NCBI GenBank assembly: GCA_027422505.1
Contig: JAPQWV010000002.1
Span: 27,754,501-27,818,500, forward strand
DNA from: Craterostigma plantagineum
Lineage: Eukaryota > Streptophyta > Magnoliopsida > Lamiales > Linderniaceae
Direction: 5' to 3'
DNA: 64,000 nucleotides
Shown: positions 1 to 11,885 of the stretch, in pieces
Position numbering within the stretch: the first letter of the stretch is position 1
Layout: every line of letters begins with the position of its first letter
Notes under the pieces: model-generated
Database searches by the model: none
What the model was told of the DNA's origin: nothing
What the model saw: the letters and a program-made list of their open reading frames with translations, nothing else
Made by a program: the position numbers and the translations under genes

Positions 1-931
1 ATGTATAAATGGTTTTCTCAATATATCACCAATTGATTTTAGTAGGAACCCTCCATCTCTAATGTTAGTGTGATCATTGCTCCCTCGTTTTTATTTAATA
101 TATTTTTTTGGTAGAATGACTTTTCATTTACCACAGTCCCAATATTCAGCTACATCATCTTTTGCACCTTTTATTTAATATTTTTGTAATTCTATAAATA
201 TTACAATTTTAATAGGGTATGGGCCAAAATTAATAACCAGTAGGGCCCAAAGCCTACAGCGTATTCGTTCCCATAACATCGTTGATTAACGTCACGCGGC
301 GGTGGCATTCTCGTAATAATGAAGTAAATGCGTGGTCAAAAATTACAATCTCTGACCGCATACAGCTAACAGTCATAGCAGCCAGCTTCAGCAGAGCACA
401 TGCCCAGAATTTTCTTTTCCTTTTTGTTTTTCGAAGAAAAAAGGAAGAAAGAAGAACCTTTAGGTAGGGAGCATCATCAACATCATAGCGGCGAGGAGAT
501 GAGATAGATCTGAATCTCGCTTGCTTCGTCGCTTCCACTCGCCTAGTAATCTCCATCAGGTTTCTAATCTGTCGCAGCTTTCTCTGATTATCGTGGTTTT
601 TTATCTAAGTTTCTTCTCCGCCTCGGATATTTCAGTTCAGTAGATCGAATTGTTCTTTTTTTTTACTGCTATCAGCTGAACCTTCTTTCAGTTTCTATGA
701 TTGGATGAGATTTCAGTGTCTCTGCTTCCGCCGTTGAATTTTCTCCCCTTTTTCTTCCTCGGATTTACTGAAAAGCAGGTAGGTTTACGATTTGAAGTTG
801 TGACGAAATGAGCTGATTGCCTCAACGTTGGTGTACTTCAATCGCAATCAAAACGACGTCGGCAAATTTCCAATCGAAATAGGGTTTTAGGCCGAAGAAA
901 TTCAATCCATCTACAAAACACTTTCAACTCA
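1..931. other. 5' flank and untranslated leader of the ankyrin gene
   Basis: No convincing protein is encoded here. The first 280 bases are AT-rich intergenic DNA. From about 400 onward the sequence becomes pyrimidine-rich and resembles a plant 5' leader, with possible splice signals (a CAG|GT near 559 and an AG|GT near 779) that could define leader introns. Short ORFs on both strands between 254 and 556 overlap each other, have no recognisable domain and are treated as chance. Confidence 0.45.
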
Positions 932-3570
932 ATGGAAGATCTATCAAAATACGCCCACAGCCCAGCGCATACAGCAGTCCTAAAGCACGACCACGCCGCC
1001 CTAAGATCCATAGTCTCCTCCCTTCCCCGCCTAGCGAAGGCAGGCCAAGTCACCACCGAGGCAGAATCAATCTCCGCCGAAGAAGACGCCGACGCCGTCA
1101 CAGCCGTGATCGATCGAAGAGACGTCCCCGGACGAGAAACGCCCCTCCACCTCGCCGTGCGCCTCCACGACGCATTATCAGCCGAAATCCTAATGTCCGC
1201 CGGCGCAGATTGGAGCCTTCAGAATGAAAACGGATGGAGCGCGCTCCAAGAAGCCGTCTGCACGAGGGAGGAGAGCATAGCCATGATCATCGCCCGACAC
1301 TATCAGCCCTTAGCCTGGGCAAAGTGGTGTCGTCGCCTGCCAAGGATCGTAGCCTCGGCGGCGAGGATCAGGGACTTCTACATGGAGATAAGCTTCCACT
1401 TTGAGAGCTCTGTCATACCCTTCATCGGGCGGATCGCCCCGTCGGATACTTACCGTATTTGGAAGCGCGGGTCGAACTTACGGGCTGATATGACCCTGGC
1501 GGGATTCGACGGGTTTCGAATACAGAGGTCCGATCAGACGTTTTTGTTCCTCGGGGAGGGTTATACGTCGGAGGATGGTAGGGTAGATTTGGGGCCGGGA
1601 TCTTTGATCGTGCTCGCGCATAAGGAGAGGGAGGTGACGAACGCATTGGAAGGGGCGGGCGGTCAGCCCACGGAGGCTGAGGTGGCTCACGAGGTGGCTC
1701 TGATGTCTCAGACGAATATGTACAGGCCCGGGATCGACGTGACTCAGGCCGAGCTCGTGCCTCACTTGAATTGGAGGAGGCAGGAGAGGGCCGAGATGGT
1801 TGGGGCGTGGAAGGCGAAGGTTTACGATATGCTTCATGTTTCTGTGAGCGTGAAGTCTAGGCGGGTCCCAGGGGCTATGACTGACGAGGAGCTCTTTGCG
1901 GCTAACGAGGAGGAGGGTGGTGGTGGTGGTGTTGGTGTTGGTGGGGAGTATGATGATTACGATGATGTTTTGACTGCGGAGGAGAGGAAGCAGTTGGACT
2001 CCGCACTTCGAATGGGGGGCGGGGATGATGGCGATGAAGATGAAGATGGCAGTGAAATTCGGGATTTTCGTGATGGTGGTGAAGTTGGGGCGGGTTCGAA
2101 GGAGAAGAAGGGATGGTTCGGTTGGAATAGGAGGAGTTCGAAGAACATGGGAGAGGAGTACGAGGATGGGAGGGCGACGAACGGTAAGAAGTTTTCGAAG
2201 AACGACAGCCGTAGGTCGTCGGCGGAGTTTGACGAGGTGGGAGATGTTAGGAAGGCGAAGGATAAGGGTGCTAAGAAGAAGAAGAAGAAAGGGGTGGGGT
2301 CCGCCGAGGCGAAGAGTGGGAGTAGTAGTAGTAGTAGTAGTGAGTATAAGAAGGGTCTGAGGCCCGTGCTGTGGCTCACGCCGGACTTTCCTTTGAAGAC
2401 TGAAGAGCTCATACCTCTGCTCGATATTTTGGCGAATAAGGTGAAGGCCATTAGGAGGTTGAGGGAGCTTTTGACCACTAAGCTTCCTCCCGGGACATTC
2501 CCTGTCAAGGTACTACTACTCTGAGTTCTATTCGTGATGTCTTTTCGACCGTAGTTTCTCCTTTTCTTTTTCGTGATTTTGATTCTTGCTTTGACGGATT
2601 TGGTAGCCTGGTTTTAGGAGTCACTAAACAATTGGTCCTATTACTTTTCACGAGATTTGCTCTTAGTCTTATGACTTGTCGCTGTCTAAAAGTAGTCCTC
2701 TAGTTTTTGTGAAATTGTGTTTTCGTCCTTGTCTTTTTAAAAAACTGGGCTAGTATGTTTACACCATTTATTATAAATACTCGATTTTATAATTTCCAGC
2801 GTTTTCTGGAAAAAAAAAAGGGGTTGCTTCAATTAAGAACGTATTAGACACTGAAAGTAAAAAGCTAAACGTATTTATTGTGATGGTTGATTGGGACAAA
2901 AGAAAAATGGCTTGAATATCGGGAAGAAGATTATTTATGATAAATGGTGTAAGCATGCTGGACTAGTCTTGGACAGCAGCGATAACTAAAGCAAATTTCG
3001 TGGAAGATATAGGACTAAAAATTTCAACTACACCAAAACTTGTCGGACTAGTTTTGGACTGAGACAAGTTAGATCACGAAAAACAACTTTCGTGAAAGTT
3101 CACAGTACTATAAAATCTCAGTTATGCCTCGGGTTCTTGGTCTTTGGGTCACACACCGTTCTTGACCATAATGAAATAGTAACGTCTGATTTCCCTTTCG
3201 ACAGATTGCAATACCCATCGTCCCTACAATTCGAGTCCTCGTGACCTTCACCAAGTTTGAGGAGCTTCACCCCGCGGAAGAATTCTCGACTCCACTTTCG
3301 AGCCCGGCCCACTTCCAAGATTCAAAGCCCAATAAGGATCCCGAGGCTTCGAATTCGTGGATCTCATGGATGAGAGGGCGTGGGGCCCAGTTGAGCGATG
3401 CAGAGGGAAGAAGCTTCCGAGACGAGGGTGACCCTTTTCACATACCCTCGGACTACACTTGGGTCGACGCGAATGAGAAGAAGCGGCGTATGAAGGCTAA
3501 GAAGGCGAAGAACAAGAAGCATCACAAAAGGCACGGGCCGAGGAACAGGTTGAGCGAGGATATCGTGTAA
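932..3570 (+). CDS. Ankyrin-repeat / GPCR-chaperone domain protein (ANKRD13 type)
   Basis: Two exons, 932-2509 and 3205-3570, joined in phase 0 across a 695-bp GT-AG intron, give 647 residues. The N-terminus (about residues 70-110) has an ankyrin motif (TPLHLAVRLHD, then GADWSLQNENGWSALQEA). It is followed by the long GPCR-chaperone region typical of the ANKRD13 family, including AGFDGFRIQRSDQTFLFLG. An acidic stretch (DDYDDVLTAEERKQLDSAL) resembles a ubiquitin-interacting motif. It is followed by a low-complexity lysine- and serine-rich linker with a run of about eight serines, and exon 2 encodes the conserved IAIPIVPTIRVLVTFTKFEE block. Animal relatives act in trafficking of ubiquitinated membrane cargo; the plant role is not established. 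The C-terminus is strongly basic. The start is the first ATG of the frame, and no upstream in-frame ATG competes. Exon 1 is GC-rich compared with its surroundings. Confidence 0.9.
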
Positions 3571-4035
3571 TAGTTATAGGCCCGGAAATTTCTTGGCAAA
3601 TTGAATTGAAGTGAATTAATTCGGACCGATTTTTAGTTTGTGGTAGAGATTTCTCAGTCTGAATGCGAGTTGAGTTTGTTGTTGTAGTAAGAAAGGAGAT
3701 TTTGTCTTGTTTGTGGTGATGTAAAACGTTTGATTCTTGTGGAGGATTCTCCACAATGTGTATCTGTATTTCTTTGTTCTGTTGTCTTGTGATGATCATT
3801 CTTTTTTCTTGAAATAGGGTTGTTTCTTATTTTAGTATAACCACTCTTTCAGTACAATCTCTAACATTTAATTCATCTGATGCAATAGCCCCACCGATAG
3901 TAAGTGATTGAAGTTGAACATCTCTTTTAGCACTTATCTCATCAATGAGTAAAAAAAAACGAAGTTGAACACAAACCCTGTAAAATATTCAGATTCTGCA
4001 GCAAGTGGAAGTTGCCCATTGGAGAATTATGGTGC

Positions 4036-4275
4036 GTTTGGTCTGCGGAATTTGATGTGGAAAAGAAAAAAAAATGTGATTATACACATTGAATTATTGT
4101 ACATTATGCTTCACGCATTGTACAATTCCACTTTTCCACGTCGAAATCCGTCGGCTTGGTAGAATTCGATGCGGAAAAGAAAAGAAAAGTGTGGTTATGC
4201 GCATTGAATCATTGTACATTACGGTTGATGTGTCGTGCCATTCCACTTTTGCTTTTTTTTTTCCACGTCAAAATC
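4036..4275. repeat. Two-copy tandem duplication of about 120 bp
   Basis: Two diverged units lie head to tail, about 4036-4151 and 4152-4275. Each runs from a GGAATTTGAT/AGAATTCGAT-like start through ATTGTACATTA to a TTCCACTTTT...CCACGTC end. The ends of each unit are partly complementary to each other (GTGGAAAAG against CTTTTCCAC), so each unit may be a small foldback element. Confidence 0.5.
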
Positions 4276-4287
4276 CGTAAAGCAAAC

Positions 4288-4541
4288 GGAGCCTGTTTGG
4301 TTCAAGGAATTTAATGAGGAAGGAAAACGTAATGGAAAAGGATATCATTTTTTATGTTTTGTTGACTATAAAAATATGTGAGGAAAAGAAAAAATAAAAC
4401 TTAAGCTAGTTTTCAAGCAAAACCCATGGAAAATCATTTTCTTCACCAAATGGTGAAGAAAATGAGGAAAAATCTAACAGAAATCAATTTCTCTCTAGTT
4501 TTCTTTTCCTCGCCACTTTCCACGATTCAAACACAGCATTA
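4288..4541. repeat. MITE-like inverted-repeat element
   Basis: The block begins with CTGTTTGGTTCAAGGAA and ends with CCACGATTCAAACACAGCA. These termini are inverted relatives, and the interior is rich in GGAAAA/TTTTCC. This looks like a Tourist-type or similar MITE, but I did not find a clean target duplication. Confidence 0.35.
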
Positions 4542-4847
4542 GTGCTCGTTTATCTACCAAGATTTTGGCAGTGGGCTACATTCGTGTAAGAAACTCTCCA
4601 GTTTGTGTAGGATTTTGATCTATCAACAACGACGGGGATATGTTAAAACACAAGTGGAATCTCGAAATTTGAAAACGTCAACAATTACTTTAATTCTAAG
4701 CTAGCGCCAAATTCGACACAAAATAGATACATGTTGCATAGATCAAAACCTGAAGAAGAGGATGATAACAAAAATTGGAAGTAGGTCAAAAAAAGGGAAA
4801 CGAAGTAAAGCACAATGTGGAAAATGTACTTGTCGGCGATACAAAAC

Positions 4848-6689
4848 TCAAAAAGGAGCTTCGAGCGATTCATCCCATATATCTGCGCTTCCATTAGAGG
4901 CATCCTCACTATCTTCCTCCATCGAAAGTCGAATGTATTCTCTGTGAGCAAAGCGGTCCCATTCGGTCAGATGAGGGTTCTCCCGCTCCTATTGAAGTGA
5001 AAGAAGAAAAATAATTTAAGTTTGGAACTTCATGAAAGATGGGTTGCAATACAAAAAGGATGTAAGAATAGCGATATGCACCGTTTTTTTTACCTGGCGA
5101 ATTAGAAATGGATCGCGGGTCTCAAAAGCCATGAACTTGTTGAGGTTAAATAATATGTTGAAGAAACTGCCTGCCAATTTTTTCCCCTTTAAAAGTCGCG
5201 CAATGTAAAATAGCTCTCGTCCTGCCAAGAAAACATTGCTAAGAAACCAAAAGGCGAAAATATCGAACTGAATAACATAACTTGAAAATTTTAGTTTACT
5301 TCTGGATGAAACATGTCGACTATCTGGCATAAAATATCCTCAAAAAGGACAGGTTCTTGGGCCATACATTCCATCCTATGCAATTGCTCTTCATAAAAGA
5401 ATTGCATTTCATTCCTTGTAATTATGCCATTTCCATCTAAGTCTATGCACTTGAACCTGAAGCAAGAAAGATATCAGAAGAATCAAAATACTGCACCGAA
5501 TGGAGGAATCAGATAAGCCCATCCACTTTTTGACGGTACAAGTACCAATAAATATGTGATGTTATAAATACGAAAAATACAGAAAAAAAATACATGTAAG
5601 GAGCATAGCATGAATACAATTAGTGTCCTACGCAATCATAACCAGATGACTGGCTACTCTGAAGTGGAGAGGCAAATTTCACTTTACACCCATCATCCAA
5701 GAAATAGAAGAGGAAAACTACAATAAAAGACTTAGGAATTGTGTAATCACTACTACTGCTTGCTAATTAAAAAACACGAACCAGTACTCAATGCTAGGCT
5801 CAGACGGTTTATCCTCCTCTGACAATATAAAATAAACGAAATCTTCATATCCCATCTTTCCTTCAACCTTGCTGGTGAACTTTCTGGTAACCTTAAATCT
5901 AAGAACCATTACTCAGAAAGGTTGAGGGAATGTCTTTCTAACAACATAACTTTATCTCTCATTGACAGACAAGAATAAGACATATTGAAAGAACGAATCA
6001 CAGACCTGAGAAAAAATTCTATCGACAATTCTGTACGTTAGTGCAGGCAGGGTGACCATATCTGATGAGGTTTTCTTTGTCAATAAAAAAGTCAGTGATC
6101 TGTGTCCAGCTCCCAAAATTTGCAGTATATCACATAAAAATGTTCATAGGAGAAGTACCTGTTTTAAGTGCAATACAAGAAAAAAAAACCAATAACAATT
6201 AGTTGAAGTTGTGGCAGCTGCGGATGAACATAGAAGTGTTTAGCAAAGTTCCACTCTTGGCATTATTGAGCAACGATTTCACCTGCAGTTTATTGTAACT
6301 ATCATCGCCAAACACAGAAGCTCTAGTGCAGTTCAAAAAGGTCTTTTTTATTTATTTAATGACTTACTCTTCAAATTAAGTTCATAGTTCATGATCCACC
6401 CACTAGGCTCTATGCAACGCACCATCCCAAGTATAAACTATATCAATCTTATCATAATCACTACAAATCAACCTAATTGGAGCTCCGAAATCCCATATTG
6501 TGCTGTATCAATAGAAACTAATAATAAACTAAAAAATTACCAGTGAATTAGTTTCGGGAAGCGATAACCACATATCGAACAGCTTCTCAGCGACATATGG
6601 ATTGGCTGCGATGGCTGAGGCGATACTTCCTGAAGCAGCAGCAGCTTGGGATCAAGGCACGCCAAATCACCTTTGAAATCCGTATCCAT
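4848..6689 (-). pseudogene. Decayed PP2A regulatory subunit B'' gene (EF-hand type)
   Basis: On the minus strand, exon-like pieces at 6541-6689, about 6215-6282, 6006-6158, 5782-5891, 5300-5456, 5094-5221 and 4848-4988 spell a plant B'' subunit of protein phosphatase 2A. Readable blocks include [16 protein letters not shown] (an EF-hand loop), [19 protein letters not shown] and [18 protein letters not shown], and the C-terminus ends SLEAPF. Splice borders are largely kept, so this is a DNA-level copy and not a processed pseudogene. It is broken by three frameshifts: near 6614-6618 in exon 1, near 6093 after WELDTDH, and near 5190 after FTLRD. The centre of the protein, roughly residues 80-290 of the family, is missing between 6158 and 6215. 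No phosphatase-targeting product can be made from it in one piece. Confidence 0.85.
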
Positions 6690-7582
6690 ATCTATAAATA
6701 GTAAAATTTCAAAGCTTCTTCAAACATCAAACACAAACCAATCTGAAACCAAATAAGCGACAGACAAAGAGCGAGATAGCTTTCGCTCTATCTCTTCCCA
6801 GTCACGGATCCACGTATCTCCTGAAAAAGGTAACGATGATGCGTGGGATTAATTGACAGAAAGGCCGAATTGAAATTTTGAAACCAAATTTTTGCTCAGA
6901 TCGACAACGTAATTGCAAGAACAGCTCAACAGAGATGTGCGACTATGTGAGTTGGAGAAAGGGCGAGCGAGTGGCGTGGCGACTAACTATGAATATTATA
7001 GTGCAAATTACGAGTCAGGCCGCGAAAGATATTCTAAATTAGGTTTCAGACCCATATCAGAAAATTTATAGTTTTAAGGACCCGACTTTTATGAAATTTA
7101 GAGATAAGGACCTGAATTTTCGCAAGTGTTATACAGTGTACATGAAGTGGTACTGTAGATCCACGAAGTGGTACTGTAGACCCATGAAGTGGTACTGAGG
7201 AACAGTGAAGTGGTACTGTAGAACCATGAAGTTGTACTGGTGAACAGTGAAGTTGTACTGTAGACCCATGAAGTGGTACTGTTGAACAGAGAAGTGGTAC
7301 AGCGGAATCCTTAAGTGTTTCTGCAGAAATCGGGTCCTTAAAACTGAATTTTCGGACAGTGTTCTAAAATCTAAATGAAACTTATGTTGGAGCCTGAACT
7401 TTAAAAGCCCCTAATATTATACTCATAAACTCATAATAAGCAAATACCAATTTGCCCATGAGGTTTGGTTTATTGTAAACACAATATATAGTTTTGTAAA
7501 TGATATATAGATCCCCTATTCACAAATCATGTATTAATAACCCCCTTGAAACATGTCTAAAAGTGACGAGGGAAGTATATAT
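6690..7582. other. Gene-free stretch
   Basis: It contains the former 5' region of the PP2A B'' pseudogene (6690-7020), the inverted-repeat element with minisatellite (7025-7430) and a short AT-rich link to the copia element. I see no coding potential. Confidence 0.5.
7025..7430. repeat. Inverted-repeat element with internal minisatellite
   Basis: The arm GTTTTAAGGACCCGAC near 7070 is matched in inverted orientation by GGGTCCTTAAAAC near 7330, and the wider flanks also pair. Between the arms lie about eight degenerate copies (7133-7310) of a 17-22-bp unit with core GAAGTGGTACTGTAGA. Variants alternate between ACCCAT, AACAGT and ATCCAC before the core. Confidence 0.65.
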
Positions 7583-7587
7583 AATAG

Positions 7588-7858
7588 TATTGGGAATATA
7601 ATCCTTATTTTGCTCCCCTTTGTCTTCCTTATTTTACTCCACTTTGTCTTTGTGTGCTAGTAGTGGTAACTTTTCCATAAATTAAGGCATGTAGTAGGGA
7701 AGTTGTTTTTGTCTTTGTTGGTTTGCATTTCCTATATATATGTTGTTAACGATGATGTGCTGAGTAGTAGAAAAACATATTTCAGCTCCAGAATATAAAA
7801 TACTCTTCCTCCCTCAACTTTTATCTTCCAACTTCTTATCCTTCGTTAAAATATAACA
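7588..7858 (+). repeat. 5' LTR of the copia element
   Basis: About 270 bp, nearly identical to the segment 11613-11881. By eye there are about eight substitutions and two single-base indels between the two copies, or about 3 percent divergence. A TATATATATG box lies in its second half. Confidence 0.92.
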
Positions 7859-10800
7859 GTGGCTATGAACAACTCTACCCAACTTTCCGTTCCAATCTTG
7901 GATGTCAAAAATTACAACAGATGGGCGGTACAGATGAAAGTCTTGTTCGATTACCACGAATTGCTAGAGATCGTGGAGACAGGCTACGCCGATGTCGCAG
8001 AAAATGCAACTGATTCACAAAAGGTTGTTCATCATGAAAACAAGAAAAAGGATAAGAAGGCACTGTTCTTTATTCATCAGGGAGCATCTGATGAAGTTTT
8101 TGAGAAGATCGAAGCGGCAACAACTTCGAAGAAAGCATGGGAAACTCTTATGATGGCTTACAAAGGAGACGAGAAGGTGAAGAAAGTGAGTTGCAGACGC
8201 TGAGGCGGCAATACGAAGTCATGCAGATGGAGTCAACGGAGTCAGTATCAAACTACATAAGCCGACTACTAACCTTGACGAATCAAATGAAGCTATATGG
8301 TGAAAAGCAAGAAGTTCAAACCATTGTTGAAAAGATTCTACGCTCATTGACATACGACTTCTAGCACATAGTGGTGGCGATCGAAGAAGCGCATGACTTG
8401 TCAAAGATGTCTGTTGATAAGTTGACCGGCACCTTGCAAGCACATGAACAACGTATGTCTGAGAAAAAAGTGAAGAAGGTTGTCGAGCAAGCCCTACAAG
8501 CTCAATCTCGTGTTGATGCAAACAAGCGACAGTGCAAGTCCCGTGGTCGAGGACGAGGAAGAGGACGTGACGGCCGATCAGACAGCAACGGTCGTGGCGA
8601 GAGTCAAGGCGATAACCAAGAGAAAGCTCAGAGCGGTCGAATTCTAACTCAAGAGGCCGAGGCCGTGGACGTAGTAGAGGACGGTATGACAAGTCTAATG
8701 TTGAGTGTTTCTCTTGTCATAAGTTTGGGCACTATGCGAGCGAATGCAGATACAAAGACAACGATCAACGGGCAAACTGTACTCAACAAGACGAAGCGAA
8801 TCATACTCTCTTGATGGTTACTTCAGGCAACAATGGGTTATCCGACTATCACACATGGTTTCTTGATACCGGGTGTACAAATCACATGTGCGGCAAAAGG
8901 GAGATATTTGCGGAACTTGATGAATCTTTCTCGACGAGCGTTAAATTCGCTGATGATACGTGCATACCTGTTATGGGTATTGGGCAGATTCTCATCAACT
9001 TGAAGAACGGAGATCAGAAGTACATTTCAGATGTGTTCTATGTACCTGGCTTGAAGACGAACTTGTTGTATCGAGCAATTATCAGAAAAGGGGTATGATA
9101 TGTCTCTTCGTAACGAGGTATTTTCTGTATGCGACCAAAAAGGTTTTGATCCTTTCAGCTCCTATGACGAAAAATCGTATGTTTCAAATTGATATTTCTC
9201 GAGGCGCTTATCGTTGTCTTAGCACAATCATGAAAGATGAATCTTGGTTGTGGCACCTGCGCTTTGGCCACCTAAACTTTCACAGTCTAAAGTTGCTCTC
9301 TCGAGAAAATCTGGTGAAGGGTATGCCATCTATTCAACATCCTGATAAGATATGTGAAGCATGCACTGTTGGAAAGCATCACAGAACAAAGTTTGCAACA
9401 GAGCGAGAAAAGCGTTCTACTCAACCTCTGGAGCTGGTTTACTCGGATGTATGTGGCCCGATGAATGTTCTTTCAAATGGGAATAGTAGGTATTTCTTGA
9501 CATTTATTGATGATTTTTCTCGCAAGACGTGGGTTTACTTTCTCCAAAGGACGTTCGACGTGTTCGATACTTTTCTGAACTTCAAAGCGCACGTCGAACG
9601 ACAGAGCGACAATCTGTTGAAAGAGCTGCGAACTGATGGTGGCCGTGAGTATACGTCTAATGAATTTAACGAGTTTTGTGAAGCACATGGTATTCATCAC
9701 GAGATTACCTTTCCGTAGCCTCAACACAACGGGGTCGCCGAGCGAAGGAACCGGATGATAATGGACATGGCAAGAAGCATGATAAAAATAAAGAATATGC
9801 CTAATTCGTTTTGGGCAGAAGCTGTGTCGTGTGCCGTTATATCCTAAATCGAATGTCCAACGAAAGGTGTTCTAGATCTTACGCCAGCAGAAGCATGGAG
9901 TGGTTTCAAACCAGGCGTTAAACACCTGAGGGTGTTTGGGTCTATTGCGTATGCTCACATTCCAGCAGCTACGAGAATGAAATTGGATGATCGCGCTGAA
10001 AAGGCGGTTCTTATTGGCTAGAAAATGGGAGGTTACAAGCTGTTTAATCCAATTACGAAGAAATTCATCGTCAGCCGTGACGTCACTTTTGCTGAAGACG
10101 AGTCTTGGGAGTGGAGCCAGGATATTCCCTCAGACCAGAATAGGAGCATTATTTTCCTTTCGAAGAGGAAACAGAGACGATGGATATCATTATAGAAGCT
10201 CCTACAAGTTCTAATATGGCGGTCGCACGAAAATCTCAACGAAGCCGACAACAAACCACATACCTTCAAGAGTTCGAGGTAACTTCTGACGATAGAGTAA
10301 ATGATGATGGGGAGCTGGTCCATTTTGCATTTTTTGCAGATTTCAAGCCTGTGACTTTGGAAGAAGCGTTCAAAAATTATAAATGGATCGAGTGGATGCA
10401 TGAAGAACTTGGAGCGATTGAAAGAAGCAACATATGGATGCTCACTGATTTACCACGAGGCTGTAAAGCGATCGTTGAAGTGGATTTTCAAAACAAAGAT
10501 GGCTAATAACGGAACAGTGGAAAGGTATAAAGCGAGGCTAGTCGCCAAAGGGGTTCGAGCAACGAGCCGGTTCTGATAGAAGTGTTTGCACCAGTCGCTC
10601 GCATGGAGACTGTTCGGTTAATGATTGCTATAGCTGCTCAAAATCATTGGAAAATTCATCAGATGGACGTTAAGTCCGCATTTCTTAACGGCCCACTGGA
10701 AGAAAAGGTGTTTGTTAAACAACCTCTTGGCTTCGTGATAAAGGGTTCTAAAGAAAAGGTTTATCGACTCAAGAAGGCGTTGTACGGCTTGAAGCAAGCT

Positions 10801-11605
10801 CCAAGGGCGTGGAACAAATGCATCGACTCGTTCTTTCTTGGAGCTGGTTTTGAAAGATGTCCATCGGAGCACTCATTATATGTGAAGGTTAGCGATACTC
10901 GTGATATTTTGATGGTATGTTTATACGTCGATGATTTGATATTTATGAGTAATTGCGCGAGCATGGTTGAAAGCTTTAAGCGCTCTATCATGGACGAGTT
11001 CGAGATGACCGACCTTGGTCTTATGTCGCACTTTCTCGGCATTGAAGTTGTTCAAAAGGCGAACGGAATTTTCATATCTCAACGAAAATATATTTCTGAT
11101 CTTCTAAAAAGATTTCAGATGGGTGATTGCAATCCAGCGAAAGCTCCAGTCGAAGTTGGTACAAAGCTTACTAAGAATGGGGATGGACCAACTGTTGATC
11201 CGACCTACTTTAAGCAAATCGTTGGGAGTTTGAGATACCTCACCTTTACGAGACCTGATATTTCTTATGACGTTGGTCTAATTAGCAGATTCATGGAGAC
11301 GACGTATCAATCTCATTTACAAATCGCCAAACGTATTCTGCGTTACTTGAAAGAGAGTTTGAAGATATTTGTGGATAATAGTTCAGCAATTAACCTGGCA
11401 AGAATCCAATTGAGCATGGTCGGAGCAAGCATATTGACATCCGATTTCATTTTTTACGCGAGCTAGTAGAACAGAAGATGATCAAGTTGGAATTCTGTCA
11501 AAGTGAAGACCAATTAGCAGATATTCTGACAAAGCCACTGAAGTATGATTCATTTGCGAAGCTGAGAAGCATGCTTGGCGTATCAATCTTACAAAATTTG
11601 GATTA
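7859..11605 (+). pseudogene. Broken copia gag-pol polyprotein
   Basis: Gag starts near 7859 with the MKVLFDYHELLEIVE region. The frame shifts near 8187 and meets a TAG stop at 8362-8364 that replaces a probable CAG codon. It then shifts again near 8635, before a CCHC zinc knuckle (CFSCHKFGHYASEC). The protease motif DTGCTNHM is at about 8868, and a frameshift follows near 9065. Integrase shows the HLRFGHLN zinc-binding start and FIDDFSRKTWVYF, ending at a TAG stop (9716-9718). Reverse transcriptase (10582-11340) keeps the YVDD catalytic motif at about 10924. Most of RNase H is deleted after RYLKES, and only its end (IFVDNSSAINLA, then a SEDQLADILTKPL tail) remains. The element cannot make functional proteins. 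Confidence 0.92.
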
Positions 11606-11612
11606 CGGGAAG

Positions 11613-11881
11613 TATTGGGAATATAATCCTTATTTTGCTCCACTTTGTCTTCCTTATTTTACTCCACTTTGTCTTTGTGTGTTAGTAGTGGTAATTTTTC
11701 CATAAATTAAGGCATGTCGTAGGAAGTTGTTTTTGTCTTTGTTGGTTTGCATTTCCTATATATATGTTGTTAAAATGATGTGCTGAGTAGTAGAAAAACA
11801 TATTTCAGCTCCAGAATATAAAATACTCTTCCTCCCTCAACTTTTATCTTCCAACTTCTCATCCCTCGTTAAAATATAACA
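11613..11881 (+). repeat. 3' LTR of the copia element
   Basis: It matches the 5' LTR along its full length and is followed by the target duplication AATAG (11881-11885). Confidence 0.92.
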
Positions 11882-11885
11882 ATAG

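Larger units (their letters stand above)
3571..4847. other. Gene-free stretch with 3' UTR and small repeats
   Basis: The first 250 bases are the likely 3' UTR of the ankyrin gene. A tandem duplication (4036-4275) and a MITE-like block (4288-4541) follow and are listed separately. From 4542 to 4847 I see only the probable 3' side of the PP2A B'' pseudogene on the minus strand. Confidence 0.5.
7583..11885 (+). mobile_element. Defective Ty1/copia LTR retrotransposon with 5-bp target duplication
   Basis: Two LTRs of about 270 bp (7588-7858 and 11613-11881) flank a broken gag-pol region. Both LTRs begin TATTGGGAATATAATCC and end AAAATATAACA. The 5-bp sequence AATAG lies directly before the first LTR and after the second, with one base of ambiguity at the LTR end. 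A short purine-rich stretch (GGGAAG) precedes the 3' LTR. No canonical initiator-Met primer-binding site is visible after the 5' LTR, where the coding start follows at once. The domain order protease, integrase, reverse transcriptase identifies the copia superfamily. Confidence 0.93.

Noticed and set aside
254..556. ORFs on both strands upstream of the ankyrin gene
   Set aside because: They overlap each other, have no domain and lie in leader-like sequence.
1422..2508. Several long minus-strand ORFs inside ankyrin exon 1
   Set aside because: They are shadows of a GC-rich coding exon; their Pro/Ser/Leu-rich products match nothing.
7133..7310. Direct repeats resembling a short CRISPR array
   Set aside because: Units are tandem with hardly any spacer and lie inside an inverted-repeat element, which is a minisatellite.
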